A stretch of 64,000 nucleotides of DNA from an uncultured Robinsoniella sp. (lineage in GTDB: Bacteria; Bacillota; Clostridia; Lachnospirales; Lachnospiraceae), in the NCBI GenBank assembly GCA_900540475.1, contig UQGG01000023.1, positions 55,713 to 119,712 on the forward strand, read 5' to 3'. Numbering within the stretch: position 1 is the first letter of the stretch; every line of letters begins with the position of its first letter. Below, one piece after another: positions 42,478 to 51,739 of this stretch. A program made the translations under genes and the position numbers. The notes under the pieces are model-generated. The model did no database searches, was not told where the DNA came from, and saw only the letters and a list, made by a program, of their open reading frames with translations.

Positions 42478-43451
42478 CGAAAATGGAACAGCAGTTTTTG
42501 ATTTTCTTCTGTATACATATTATCCTTTGTGATTAATTCAGATCCGGAATCCACATCTTTCTCTACCACGGTTCCATGGGCAATTTCCACTGCCTTCTGT
42601 ACACCAAGATATCCCATATTAAAGGGCTTCTGAATGATAATCCCCTGAAAGACGCCTTCTTCCAGCAATTGAATTTCTTCTATGGAACTGTCGAATCCAA
42701 CCATGGTAATCTTGCCTTCAAGATTCAGATCTTTTACTGCCCGGGCAGCTCCTACTGCTGAATATTCATTTAAACCGGCTATGACATTAATCCCGGGATT
42801 TTTCTCCAGCATTTCTTTTGTAACCTCATACGCCTTCTGGTAATTGGAATTACAAAATACCGTATCTACAATATTTTTTTCATATTCCCCCAGTCCGTCC
42901 CGCAGTCCATGCTCGCGTTCCATAGCCGTGGAAGAGCCTTTTACATGTGCCACAATTCCGATTACCGGGTCGCTGTCAGGTAGATTCTGTTTAATAAAAT
43001 CCCCCATTTTCTGCCCCGCCTGGAAATTGTCGGTTCCCACCAGGGTTAACCCCAGTTCCTGGTCGATGGAGGAATCCACAAGCACAACCTTAATCCCCAT
43101 CTCCATTGTCTGCTTAATTGCATCCGTTATATCCGTAAAACTGCTGGGCGCAATCATAATAACGTCAGGCCTTTCCTCTGCTGCCTGAAGAAGCAGCTCC
43201 CTTTGTTTCACATAGTCATTTTCAGAATCTGCCCCCGTAATAGTCATAATGGCATCGTATTCCTTTGCCGCCACCTGTGCGCCTTCTGTAAGAGATCCCC
43301 AGAAATCCGAATCATCCACTATCTTGGGAATAAATACAATCTTAACCGGACTGGTCTTGCCCTGCCAGTGTCCAATCAGTGCCCAGCCCGTGAACAGGAT
43401 CACTGCACCAACTGCCAGGATGACCAGGATCGATTTTTTACTCTTCGTCAT
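42465..43451 (-). CDS. Membrane-anchored sugar-binding sensor protein (RbsB/XylFII-like)
   Basis: A protein of about 328 residues. The N-terminus KSILVILAVGAVILFTGWAL is one membrane helix with no lipobox Cys, so the periplasmic-binding domain 4 part (about 40-310; VKIVFIPKIVDDSDFWGSLT, VLVDSSIDQELGLTLVGTDN, ITMVGFDSSIEEIQLLEEGV) is tethered outside. Proteins like this coded with a LytS-type kinase and YesN regulator act as sugar-sensing partners of the kinase (XylFII-LytS-YesN in Clostridium beijerinckii). GGAGG lies 9 bases before the ATG at 43451, which overlaps the kinase gene end by 14 bases. It is a sensor rather than a transporter component; the ligand is probably the sugar of the adjacent importer. 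Confidence 0.88.
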   Translation of the reverse strand: MTKSKKSILVILAVGAVILFTGWALIGHWQGKTSPVKIVFIPKIVDDSDFWGSLTEGAQVAAKEYDAIMTITGADSENDYVKQRELLLQAAEERPDVIMIAPSSFTDITDAIKQTMEMGIKVVLVDSSIDQELGLTLVGTDNFQAGQKMGDFIKQNLPDSDPVIGIVAHVKGSSTAMEREHGLRDGLGEYEKNIVDTVFCNSNYQKAYEVTKEMLEKNPGINVIAGLNEYSAVGAARAVKDLNLEGKITMVGFDSSIEEIQLLEEGVFQGIIIQKPFNMGYLGVQKAVEIAHGTVVEKDVDSGSELITKDNMYTEENQKLLFHFRESN

Positions 43452-45246
43452 ACGTATCTTCCTCCATTTCATCATTTGGTATCGTTACGTATACGCTTGT
43501 ACCAATCCCCGGTGTACTCTCATAAGCCAGTCCATATTCCCTTCCGTAATACAGCTGCAGGCGGTTATGGACATTATAGACCCCTACTTTATTAGATACA
43601 TCATCGGGACGTTTGTTCTCCAGTACGTGATCCAGGATTTCTTTTTCCATGCCTACACCATTATCCCGGATGCAGAGAATAATCTTCTCCTTCGTCATCT
43701 CGCCGGTAATATAAATCATTCCTTTCGTCTCTTTGTATTTTATACCATGATAGATTGCATTTTCAACAATGGGCTGAATTACCAGCTTCACAATATTCTT
43801 TCTCTGTATCCGGTCAGACACCTCTATTTCAAATTCCAGCTGATCCCGGTACCGCATTTTTTGAATCGTCAGATATTCTCTGGTGTACCCCAGCTCTTTT
43901 CCAATCGTTACGATTTCATCCTCATTGCTGATACTCTGGCGCAAAAGCTTAGCCAGAGACGATGTCATCTGGACAACCTCACGGTTTTTCCCTCCTTCTG
44001 ACATCCAAATAATGGAATCCAGCGTATTATACAGAAAATGTGGATTGATCTGGGACTGTAAGACCTTTATTTCGCTCTTTCTTTTTTCTTTCTGTTCCCG
44101 GACGTTTTCTTCCATCAGGTTCTGGATCTTGCCGGTCATAATATTAAAGGACTTTCCAAGGCTCGCCACCTCATTTTCTCCTTTGCTGACAAACGCAGCG
44201 TTCTGGAAATTTCCCCGTTCCACTTCTTTCATGGAATCCTTCAGATCCTTAATGGGTTTCGTAATTTCCATTGACAGCACAACTGCCAGGACCATGGCAA
44301 GTGCAAACAGCCCGGACGCGATTACCAGATAAAATATCTGCATCTCATCTTTATTCTTGATCAGCTCCCCTATGTATGAAACACCTGCGATTGTCCATCC
44401 GGTTTCACTTGAGGTACTGACCGTATAAAGTTTACTGCCATTTCCGTCATCCGCTATAAAGCTTCCGTTCTTCTGAAGAAGAACCCGGTCAATTGCTTCC
44501 ACTTTTAAACCGCTGTTCAGAAGCTGCTGCTGGGGATGGTAAATGATGCTGCCGTCTTTGTCCAGAATAAACATATATCCCTTATTTCCCAGGCTGATTT
44601 TTTCACACAGGCTCTTAATGGCACTGTAATTCAAATCGATAAAAAAGATTCCTTCAATCTTATGGGTTGCCGGATTAATCAGCCCTTTGCTCAGCGTAAC
44701 CACCCACTGGTATTTATCCTTAAATGCATTCTGTACATGAGAGCCGGACACTACTGCAGCTCCATTTGCTTTTATAGTATTGATATACCAGGGCTTATCC
44801 CGGATATCCCCGTTTGGATTCAGGGTTGCCACCCCTCTGTTTAAAACCATCTTGCCATTATCCGCAATAACTGCAATATTATAGATATCTTCTCTGGTAT
44901 CCAAAACTGTTTTAAACTGCTCAAGCAGACGTCTCTTCAGGACTTCTCCCTTGCCTTCATTTCCAAACAGATAATCCACAACATCCGAATGATCCGTTAC
45001 CATCTGGGAAATTGACTCCATGTAACTGATATAAGAATCAATATTGGAATTTACCTGTTCCACCAGCTGCTTGGTATAGTCCTTGGAGTTGTCCAGAACC
45101 GTTTCTTCCGTATAGTTCAAAGAGAAAAGAAGGAATATCAGCAGCGCCAGAACAACCACCAGGGTAAAGGAAAACAACATGGAATTACGTATACTTTTAA
45201 AGTGAAATAGAAACCGCACTGCCTCACCCCTTTTTTTCTTATCCAT
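43438..45246 (-). CDS. LytS/YesM-type sensor histidine kinase
   Basis: A 602-residue kinase. Membrane helix one is about 21-42. An extracellular double-Cache domain (about 45-300) has DIRDKPWYINTIKANGAAVV and GYMFILDKDGSIIYHPQQQ. Helix two is about 303-325, followed by HAMP (to about 380). The His_kinase domain has the phosphoaccepting His403 in QSQINPHFLYNTLD, and the ATPase has DNGVGMEKEILD. GAGGTAATTT precedes the ATG. It lies 3 bases after the response-regulator gene and overlaps the sensor gene, so all three are one operon. Confidence 0.94.
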   Translation of the reverse strand: MDKKKRGEAVRFLFHFKSIRNSMLFSFTLVVVLALLIFLLFSLNYTEETVLDNSKDYTKQLVEQVNSNIDSYISYMESISQMVTDHSDVVDYLFGNEGKGEVLKRRLLEQFKTVLDTREDIYNIAVIADNGKMVLNRGVATLNPNGDIRDKPWYINTIKANGAAVVSGSHVQNAFKDKYQWVVTLSKGLINPATHKIEGIFFIDLNYSAIKSLCEKISLGNKGYMFILDKDGSIIYHPQQQLLNSGLKVEAIDRVLLQKNGSFIADDGNGSKLYTVSTSSETGWTIAGVSYIGELIKNKDEMQIFYLVIASGLFALAMVLAVVLSMEITKPIKDLKDSMKEVERGNFQNAAFVSKGENEVASLGKSFNIMTGKIQNLMEENVREQKEKRKSEIKVLQSQINPHFLYNTLDSIIWMSEGGKNREVVQMTSSLAKLLRQSISNEDEIVTIGKELGYTREYLTIQKMRYRDQLEFEIEVSDRIQRKNIVKLVIQPIVENAIYHGIKYKETKGMIYITGEMTKEKIILCIRDNGVGMEKEILDHVLENKRPDDVSNKVGVYNVHNRLQLYYGREYGLAYESTPGIGTSVYVTIPNDEMEEDTYDEE

Positions 45247-45249
45247 AAA

Positions 45250-46854
45250 TTACCTCATCTTTTTTGCATATTCAGTAGGAGTCATCCCTGTAATCTTTTT
45301 AAATGTAATACTGAAATAATGGGGATCACTGTAACCCACATCTTCTGCGATTTCATAAGTCTTCTTCGCAGTATTTTCAATCAGGGACTTCGCCTTATCG
45401 ATCCGCTTCTTCGTCAGCGCTTCAATAAAGGTCTCCCCGGTATAATTCTTAAAAATAGAACTGAAATAACTGGTACTCATCGCCAGATGCAGGCATACCG
45501 AATTCAGGGATATCTTAGAATCCCCATAATTCTTGTCTATGTAATCAAGCGCCTGCAATGCCTGCTTCTTACAGTAACTGTCCTTTTGGTCTTTCATACT
45601 GTGGGACAGGGTCTTGCCAAACTGAATCAAATCTTCGGCAATGTCCGTCAAATGCTCTTTTTCATAGATCGAGTTCAACAGTTCTCTTTCTTCGATAAAG
45701 ATATCGCTTTCACTTAATGTGGAAGCATCCAGCTCATTCATAATGGAAAGCACCATGTTCTGTACATAGAAAATACTTCTATTTTTCGTCACATAGGCTT
45801 CTCTTAAAGACTGTACAAAACCCAGCACATATTTTCGTATCTCATGCTCGTTGTTTGTTTTAATAGCCAGGACGATCTGATTCGCCCATTTGGAGACATC
45901 TACATTTTGTATTTCCTGGTTATCTCTTAAATTCTTGGCATAGATCACCTGGTTGCCGCCCAGCAGGAACCGGTATTCCATTGCCTTTTTGGTATCATTA
46001 AAAGAACTGTAAACCTGTGTCAGGGTATTGACCGCCCTGCCAAGACCTATGGTACATTCTATTTTTAAGAACTTTAAAATTGCCTCCTGAATTTCCTCGC
46101 AGACACGCAGTGCCATTTCTTCCAGATCCCCATTTCCAGAGAAAATCATGACGGTTTTTTCTTCAAATGCCTGGAAAGTCACCCCGGCACCGTAAGACGC
46201 CATAATCTCAGATGCAATATTAAAGATGGCAAAGTAAGCCAGGTCTGTCTTCGTCTCTGCCTCCTGGCTTAAAAACGGGGAGAGGTCATCCCCAATGACC
46301 ATCGCCGCCATAAACTGGCTGCCATTTAACTGGATCTGATAATCCAGGAGCTTGTCCTCTATGGTATCTTCATTTACATTTCCCTGTAGAAGTCCAATTA
46401 AAAAACGCCCGCGCATCAATGGCAGGTTACTGATATAAGCTCCGCGTATTTTCTTCATATTCTGTTTTTTTAACTGCTCTGCATCCAGGGCTTCTTTTAC
46501 CTTAAGGAGTGTTTCCGACAGTTCAAAAGCAGTGATGGGCTTCAGGATGTATTCCACCACCTGATATTTAACTGCCTTTTTTGCATATTCAAATTCATCA
46601 TAGCCGCTGATGATTACTACTTTCGTATCTTTATACTGTTCATATACAAATTTTGTAAGCTCCATGCCGTCCACATGTGGCATACAGATATCTGTAAGAA
46701 GGAGATCCGGGGGATTCTGAATAATCATGTCCATAGCCTCTTTCCCATTTTTACAAGCACCGACCAGTTCATAACCCAATTCATTCCACCTTGTATTTTC
46801 ACTGATAGCCTCCCGGATAAGGGCTTCATCATCAACTAATAATACTTTGTACAT
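45250..46854 (-). CDS. YesN-type response regulator with AraC DNA-binding domain
   Basis: A protein of about 534 residues. The receiver domain (1-120) starts MYKVLLVDDEALIREAISEN with phosphoacceptor Asp55 in LLLTDICMPHVDG and Lys in EYILKPITAFELSE. A middle linker of about 300 residues leads to the AraC domain (about 430-534; ISLNSVCLHLAMSTSYFSSI and TYEIAEDVGYSDPHYFSITF). The ATG at 46854 has GGGAGGCAAAA directly before it. It is the first gene of the sensor operon and probably activates the RbsABC-type transporter and possibly the fucosidase. Confidence 0.94.
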   Translation of the reverse strand: MYKVLLVDDEALIREAISENTRWNELGYELVGACKNGKEAMDMIIQNPPDLLLTDICMPHVDGMELTKFVYEQYKDTKVVIISGYDEFEYAKKAVKYQVVEYILKPITAFELSETLLKVKEALDAEQLKKQNMKKIRGAYISNLPLMRGRFLIGLLQGNVNEDTIEDKLLDYQIQLNGSQFMAAMVIGDDLSPFLSQEAETKTDLAYFAIFNIASEIMASYGAGVTFQAFEEKTVMIFSGNGDLEEMALRVCEEIQEAILKFLKIECTIGLGRAVNTLTQVYSSFNDTKKAMEYRFLLGGNQVIYAKNLRDNQEIQNVDVSKWANQIVLAIKTNNEHEIRKYVLGFVQSLREAYVTKNRSIFYVQNMVLSIMNELDASTLSESDIFIEERELLNSIYEKEHLTDIAEDLIQFGKTLSHSMKDQKDSYCKKQALQALDYIDKNYGDSKISLNSVCLHLAMSTSYFSSIFKNYTGETFIEALTKKRIDKAKSLIENTAKKTYEIAEDVGYSDPHYFSITFKKITGMTPTEYAKKMR

Positions 46855-46902
46855 TTTTGCCTCCCTGAACATTTATTTTAATTCTTTATTATTCTATCTT
46901 AT

Positions 46903-46931
46903 ATGATATAGAAATACAATAGAATTGTCAA
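46903..46931 (-). promoter_or_regulatory. Promoter of the three-component sensor operon
   Basis: TTGACA, 17 bases, TATCAT on the minus strand, about 48 bases before the ATG. The -35 is perfect and the -10 matches 5 of 6. Confidence 0.75.
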
Positions 46932-46975
46932 TGATGCTGTGTCAGGCAAGGATAAGCCGCTAAAAACAGGCATTT

Positions 46976-48025
46976 CTACTCTTCAACTACTTCTCCTCTT
47001 TTGATTTCCTTGTAAATCTCCACAATTGCCAGCAAAGTCAACGGTCCCAGTATTACGCCGGCGACTCCGTAAATGCAGATACCTGCATACACTGCAACTG
47101 CAATTACAATGGGATAAACACCCAGTTTTTTTCCAATCATCTTAGGTTCCAGAAACTCTCTGGTCGTATTTGCAACAAAGAATAATGTTGCATAAGCAGC
47201 TGCATGTACAAAATCCCCCTGAAGAGCACAGACTATTGCCCAGGGTATCAAAATGGTACCTGTTCCGATAAAAGGCAAGGCATCCGATACTCCGATCAGC
47301 AATCCCACCAGCAGAGCATAGGGATACCGGATCACCCACAGCCCGGCAACACAGATTACAGATACGATACTCATTATGATCAGCTGCGCTTTAAAATAGG
47401 CGCCTCCCAGTCCCCAGAGGCGGTTCAGCACTGTGGCTGTTCTGCGGTACAGCTCATACTTCTTAAGTTTGTCGTGTATTTCATCATAGTCCTTAAGCAG
47501 CAGCAGAACAGATACAAATAATGCAAAAAACAGACCGGCGGCTTTTACAAAACCAAGGAGATACTGCAGGGAATAATTAAACATATCCGGTACAATATAG
47601 ACCTGGAGACGGTCTGTCATCACTTCTATATTCTGATAGACGAAGTCTTCTATTGCTTCTGCCTGAATCCCCAGAGTCTGCTCCATAGCGGAACAGCAGT
47701 TGCCCAAAATCAGCCTGAATTCTTTTTCATAGCTGTCCAGATTGCTTACAATAGCTTTAATCTGAGCAAATAATTGTACGGTCAGATAATACAGGCCCAC
47801 AATCAGCAAAATAGAAAAAAAGCCCAGAACAATCGCCGCCAGCCATTCCTTTTTTAATTTTATTCTGCGCTGCAGCCTTTTCACAAACGGATTCAGTATC
47901 CGCACAATGATATAAGCAATAAAAAAAGGGGCTACAAATGGCAGCAGATATTTCATTCCTATGAATACCGCAATTGCAATCCCTATGACTATAAGTACTT
48001 CTTTATACTTCTCTGCTCTGCCCAT
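46976..48025 (-). CDS. AI-2E family transporter (YtvI-like)
   Basis: A 349-residue protein with about eight membrane helices. The C-terminal GVSDALPFIGTGTILIPWAI, FLEPKMIGKKLGVYPIVIAV and ILGPLTLLAIVEIYKEI segments are those of the PF01594 family. In spore formers the relative YtvI has been linked to sporulation, and here the substrate is unknown. AGGAGGGCGAAAGG precedes the ATG. It stands alone between the sensor operon and the RluA gene. Confidence 0.88.
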   Translation of the reverse strand: MGRAEKYKEVLIVIGIAIAVFIGMKYLLPFVAPFFIAYIIVRILNPFVKRLQRRIKLKKEWLAAIVLGFFSILLIVGLYYLTVQLFAQIKAIVSNLDSYEKEFRLILGNCCSAMEQTLGIQAEAIEDFVYQNIEVMTDRLQVYIVPDMFNYSLQYLLGFVKAAGLFFALFVSVLLLLKDYDEIHDKLKKYELYRRTATVLNRLWGLGGAYFKAQLIIMSIVSVICVAGLWVIRYPYALLVGLLIGVSDALPFIGTGTILIPWAIVCALQGDFVHAAAYATLFFVANTTREFLEPKMIGKKLGVYPIVIAVAVYAGICIYGVAGVILGPLTLLAIVEIYKEIKRGEVVEE

Positions 48026-48052
48026 CCTTTCGCCCTCCTGTAGTCTAAGATC

Positions 48053-48086
48053 AGTGTGCGGCTGAAAATAATTTTCACGTCACACT
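48053..48086. repeat. Small intergenic hairpin starting AGTGTG
   Basis: AGTGTG pairs with CACACT, and inside it TGAAAAT with ATTTTCA, in the gap upstream of the AI-2E gene. The ATCAGTGTG start is like the family 2 repeats, but the rest differs. The remainder of 48026-48225 shows nothing further. Confidence 0.4.
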
Positions 48087-48225
48087 AATTTGTTTACTGC
48101 TGTACTAGGATGTGCAGATTAACTTTCATTATTCATTTTTGAAGAACAGACAGTTGGTACAACTGGCAATAACCGACATGTCATTATCTGGTGATAAGTT
48201 TAAAACAAAAAGCGTTATAAACTTT

Positions 48226-48933
48226 CTATTGGTGCAATACCGCAGACCTGTCAACAGTATGCTGAGGAATAAATATGGAAAATACATCACCTTTTGGTTC
48301 GCTGGAAAAAACCATCTGCTTTTTAGTTTTTGGATGAATAAAGCTTAATTTAAAGGCGTATAAACCAATCGTTGTTTTTTGTCCGCTGTCTGCTTTAGGA
48401 TTGTATTTCTTATCCCCTAACAATGGCGTTCCGGCTCCTGCCATCTGCACCCTTATCTGATGATGGCGCCCGGTAATCAGATGAATTTCCAATAATGACA
48501 GTTCTTCCTTTTCATCTAAAACCGTATAATGCAACTCCGCCTTTTTGGCTCCTTTTTGATCTTTTTTTACAATCCGGGAGGTATTGGTTTTTCCGTCCTT
48601 ATACAAATAATCCACAAGTACCCCTGAATTTACAGGAAGTTTTCCACATACAACTGCCTGATACCGTTTATCCATTTCCCCATTTCCGGTCTGTTTACTT
48701 AAAAAAGCAGCTGCAGAAGCTGTTTTTGCAAATACCAGCACACCTCCCACCGGCTGGTCCAGCCTGTGGATAATTCCCAGATAAGGTTCTCCTTTCCCTT
48801 CATTTTGTGTACTCAGATAATTTTTTATCCTGCTTTCCAGATCCATTGTGCCAATTCCGGCACTTTGTACCGCCACACCGGAAGGTTTTTCACATACCAG
48901 AATCTGGTCGTCTTCAAAAATAATATTTAACAT
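48226..48933 (-). CDS. RluA-family pseudouridine synthase
   Basis: A protein of about 235 residues that isomerises uridine to pseudouridine in rRNA or tRNA. The catalytic Asp lies in YLGIIHRLDQPVGGVLVFAK (HRLD motif); ITGRHHQIRVQMAGAGTPLL is the second family motif. There is no S4 domain, so this is the short RluA form. AGAAGGA lies 7 bases before the ATG at 48933; the open frame continues 44 codons upstream into AT-rich sequence without a ribosome site. The exact target nucleotide is unknown. Confidence 0.93.
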   Translation of the reverse strand: MLNIIFEDDQILVCEKPSGVAVQSAGIGTMDLESRIKNYLSTQNEGKGEPYLGIIHRLDQPVGGVLVFAKTASAAAFLSKQTGNGEMDKRYQAVVCGKLPVNSGVLVDYLYKDGKTNTSRIVKKDQKGAKKAELHYTVLDEKEELSLLEIHLITGRHHQIRVQMAGAGTPLLGDKKYNPKADSGQKTTIGLYAFKLSFIHPKTKKQMVFSSEPKGDVFSIFIPQHTVDRSAVLHQ

Positions 48934-49058
48934 TAGGATTCCTTCTTTTTTCATATTTATTTTTCCAGTTGTTTTTTGCTTAATATAGGAAATAATAACA
49001 TTGATCAATATTCTTGGCAATAGTATCGGATCATTATAAACTATTTGAGTAAAATTAT

Positions 49059-49087
49059 TTGACAAAATTCTGGTAATTCAGTATGAT
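49059..49087 (+). promoter_or_regulatory. Sigma-A promoter of the Ca2+/cation antiporter gene
   Basis: TTGACA, exactly 17 bases, TATGAT, ending 28 bases before the ATG at 49116. This is one of the best promoter matches in the window. Confidence 0.85.
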
Positions 49088-49115
49088 GACAACAGGTCAT
49101 TTAAGGAGGAAAAAA

Positions 49116-50051
49116 ATGTTAACTTACGTTCTGCTAATCATAGGATTTGTACTGCTTATAAAAGGTGCCGACTACTTTGTAGAGGGCAGCTCCAATATTG
49201 CAAGACTGCTCCGTATCCCCAGTGTCATCATAGGACTTACTGTCGTTGCGTTTGGTACAAGCATGCCGGAAGCTTCCGTCAGCATCACCGCTGCCATGGA
49301 AGCCCAAAACGAGCTGGCGCTGAGCAATGTCATCGGTTCTAATATTTTCAACCTGCTGGTTGTGGTAGGTGTATGCGCAGTGATTAAGCCAATGGGAATT
49401 ACACTCTCCGTTTTAAAACGTGAATTTCCCTTTTCGATTGTAATAACCGTTGTATTACTTCTGCTGTCATTGGACCATGAGGTAGGCCAGACAGACGGAT
49501 GGATCTTACTTGCTTTCTTTGTGCTTTTCCTTGTCTTTACTGTAAAAAGTGCATTAAAAAGCCGAAATGAAATACAGTCAGATCCTACGGAAGACATCAA
49601 GCAGTTATCTCCCCTCTTAAGCGGTATCTACATTATTGGCGGCCTGGCTGCCATCGTAATCGGGGGTGATCTGGTGGTGAACAGTGCCGTTTCCATAGCA
49701 GAGTCTTTCGGACTCAGCCAGACACTCATCGGTCTGACCATTGTCGCCCTGGGAACTTCCCTTCCGGAACTGGTAACTTCCATTGTGGCTTCCCGCAAAG
49801 GAGAAAATGATATTGCCCTGGGAAATGTTGTAGGATCAAATATCTTCAATATCCTACTGGTATTAGGCGCATCTTCTGCGCTTCATCCGGTTGCAGTCAA
49901 TCTGTTCTCTGTTTATGATATCATGATTCTGATTGTAGCCAGTATCGTTGTATTTGCTTTTGCACTCCAGCGCAAGATTCTGAATCGGATAGAAGGATGG
50001 ATTATGTTATTGGGCTATGCCGCATTTATGGGCTTTATTATTTTAAGATAA
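49116..50051 (+). CDS. Calcium/sodium antiporter, CaCA family (YrbG-like)
   Basis: A protein of about 311 residues with ten membrane helices in two inverted halves. Each half has an alpha-repeat: VAFGTSMPEASVSITAAMEA with NVIGSNIFNLL, and VALGTSLPELVTSIVASRKG with NVVGSNIFNILL. The acidic residues in these motifs bind the ions. TAAGGAGG lies 6 bases before the ATG; an upstream in-frame ATG overlaps the promoter -10 and cannot be used. It is monocistronic, between its own promoter and a bidirectional terminator. Confidence 0.94.
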   Translation: MLTYVLLIIGFVLLIKGADYFVEGSSNIARLLRIPSVIIGLTVVAFGTSMPEASVSITAAMEAQNELALSNVIGSNIFNLLVVVGVCAVIKPMGITLSVLKREFPFSIVITVVLLLLSLDHEVGQTDGWILLAFFVLFLVFTVKSALKSRNEIQSDPTEDIKQLSPLLSGIYIIGGLAAIVIGGDLVVNSAVSIAESFGLSQTLIGLTIVALGTSLPELVTSIVASRKGENDIALGNVVGSNIFNILLVLGASSALHPVAVNLFSVYDIMILIVASIVVFAFALQRKILNRIEGWIMLLGYAAFMGFIILR

Positions 50052-50143
50052 CCCTAGGACCATCCGGCTAGAAACCCTACTGACAGCACTGCCTTTTTTG
50101 CCATCTGCACGCGCTGCTTTGCAGTATACTTACCTTTGTCAAT

Positions 50144-50208
50144 GAAAAAGAGACGCTTCAGCCAAATGAACAGATCCGTTCCGATTTTGGTTAAAGCGCC
50201 TCTTTTTT
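50144..50208. terminator. Bidirectional terminator between convergent genes
   Basis: An AAAAAGAGACGCTTCAGCC arm pairs with GGTTAAAGCGCCTCTTTTTT with two mismatches. A/T-runs on both sides serve the antiporter gene (plus) and the ABC permease gene (minus), whose stop codon it overlaps. Confidence 0.88.
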
Positions 50209-50959
50209 AATTTTGTACTGGGGATCTTAATGCGATCAGCACGGCTATACCGCCAAATATCGCTGCCCCTATCAAAGTACTGAAAAACGACCATGCCGGG
50301 TTACCCGCCGTACCTCCAAGCAAGAGGGTTAGCATCCCTAAGAAGAATTTGACTATTCTTCCCCCGGCAACATACACATCAAGAATCGGCAGGACAAGCA
50401 ACAGAAATACCGGAATCCCAATGCTGAGTAATGTCTTTTGTACTTTACCCAGATTATAATACAACGCTCCGAAGAAATATCCCAGCATGGTAAATAAAAT
50501 GACGAATCCTGCCCAGAAAAGAAGTTCTACTCCCAGCTTTTCCAACCCATTTGCCTGTTCCCAAAAGGAAGGATAAAGAATGCCGAAAACGCTACTTGCC
50601 TGCATACGGCTGTCTCCCAGCGCTGCCAGTTCGTAAACCAGAGAAACCAGCCTGCAGAGAACCGCAAGTATAATCCCGCTTAAGAGAGTATTTAGAATTC
50701 TTCCCGCCTCTATTAATTTACGGCTTACATTATTCTGCATCAGCATCTGAAAATTCTCCCGGAAAGCATTTGCCCCCATAATGAATCCAGCCAAAACCAC
50801 CATGGATTCATTGCGGAAATAAATCCCCTTATCTTCCACTCCGCTCAGCATAATTCCTACTAGATTTGCTACTTCCAGAAAAAGCAAAATTCCAAAAAAC
50901 ATCAAATAAGAAATTTTGTAATCCCGAAACTGATATTTAAAAACTGATTTTAGTCTCAT
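50207..50959 (-). CDS. ABC-2-type membrane protein (exporter subunit)
   Basis: A protein of about 250 residues with six hydrophobic helices (ISYLMFFGILLFLEVANLVG, LLFWAGFVILFTMLGYFFGA and others). It is similar in layout to the protein at 50973 (both start MxLxSVYKYQxR/FKYQFRDY and have an LGxxVFLLLxLPIxDV segment), so the pair arose by duplication. AGGGAGAGAAGAA stands before the ATG at 50959. It forms the membrane part of the exporter with its paralogue; the substrate is unknown. Confidence 0.82.
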   Translation of the reverse strand: MRLKSVFKYQFRDYKISYLMFFGILLFLEVANLVGIMLSGVEDKGIYFRNESMVVLAGFIMGANAFRENFQMLMQNNVSRKLIEAGRILNTLLSGIILAVLCRLVSLVYELAALGDSRMQASSVFGILYPSFWEQANGLEKLGVELLFWAGFVILFTMLGYFFGALYYNLGKVQKTLLSIGIPVFLLLVLPILDVYVAGGRIVKFFLGMLTLLLGGTAGNPAWSFFSTLIGAAIFGGIAVLIALRSPVQN

Positions 50960-50972
50960 TTCTTCTCTCCCT

Positions 50973-51728
50973 CTATTTCTGTACCTGTGCACGGATAATC
51001 AGCACATAGTTCACTGCCCCCAGAATTACGATTCCCACTGCAAACGTAATCACTGCAATAAATGGATTCTGGCTCTTTTCCCCCATAATGCTCAACAGAA
51101 AGTTCACTATATTCTTATACAATCCCCCTTTTGTCAATACCACATCAATGATTGGAAGTAAGATTACTACAAATACAGAGAGTCCAACTCCTAAGATAAT
51201 CTTTGCTGCTCTGGACAGATGGTACAGCAGGGAACTAATTGCAAATCCGCACAAGGTAGCCAGAATAAGCGCCAGACTCCAATAAAGGATATTTGTAAAA
51301 AACAAAGGCAGCGCCGCCATTTCTCCCAGCATTTTCGGATACATCACCTGAAGAATATTGGTTTCTAATCTGATAGCATCATTGAAATGTACAATGATCT
51401 GGCAAATTAGAATAAGAATCATATTTAATAATGCAAGCAGAATGCTGGTGATTATGGTAGTTATAATTCTGCCGGTAAAGATAGTTTTTCTGGAAACCCC
51501 GTTTTGCACCATCAGCAGAAATCCTTCCTGAAAGCAGGAACACCCCATTACAAAACCAAATATAACAGTTCCAAATTCCAGACCGGTAAAAGAACCGTCA
51601 GCACTAACCTGCCCGAATATAACCAAACCACTGAAAAAGATAACCAGCGACAGTACTACAGCCGCATAGCCTATTCCGGCGCTCATGTACTCTCTCATCT
51701 GATATTTATATACCGACCTCAGTTTCAT
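50973..51728 (-). CDS. ABC-2-type membrane protein (exporter subunit, paralogue)
   Basis: A 251-residue protein with six membrane helices. It shares the N-terminal SVYKYQMREY and the VILLPIIDVVLTKGG segment with the next gene. AGGGGGAAAGAAT precedes the ATG. It lies between the ATPase gene (11 bases upstream) and its paralogue (13 bases downstream), with all four genes of the cluster on one transcript. Confidence 0.82.
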   Translation of the reverse strand: MKLRSVYKYQMREYMSAGIGYAAVVLSLVIFFSGLVIFGQVSADGSFTGLEFGTVIFGFVMGCSCFQEGFLLMVQNGVSRKTIFTGRIITTIITSILLALLNMILILICQIIVHFNDAIRLETNILQVMYPKMLGEMAALPLFFTNILYWSLALILATLCGFAISSLLYHLSRAAKIILGVGLSVFVVILLPIIDVVLTKGGLYKNIVNFLLSIMGEKSQNPFIAVITFAVGIVILGAVNYVLIIRAQVQK

Positions 51729-51739
51729 ATTCTTTCCCC

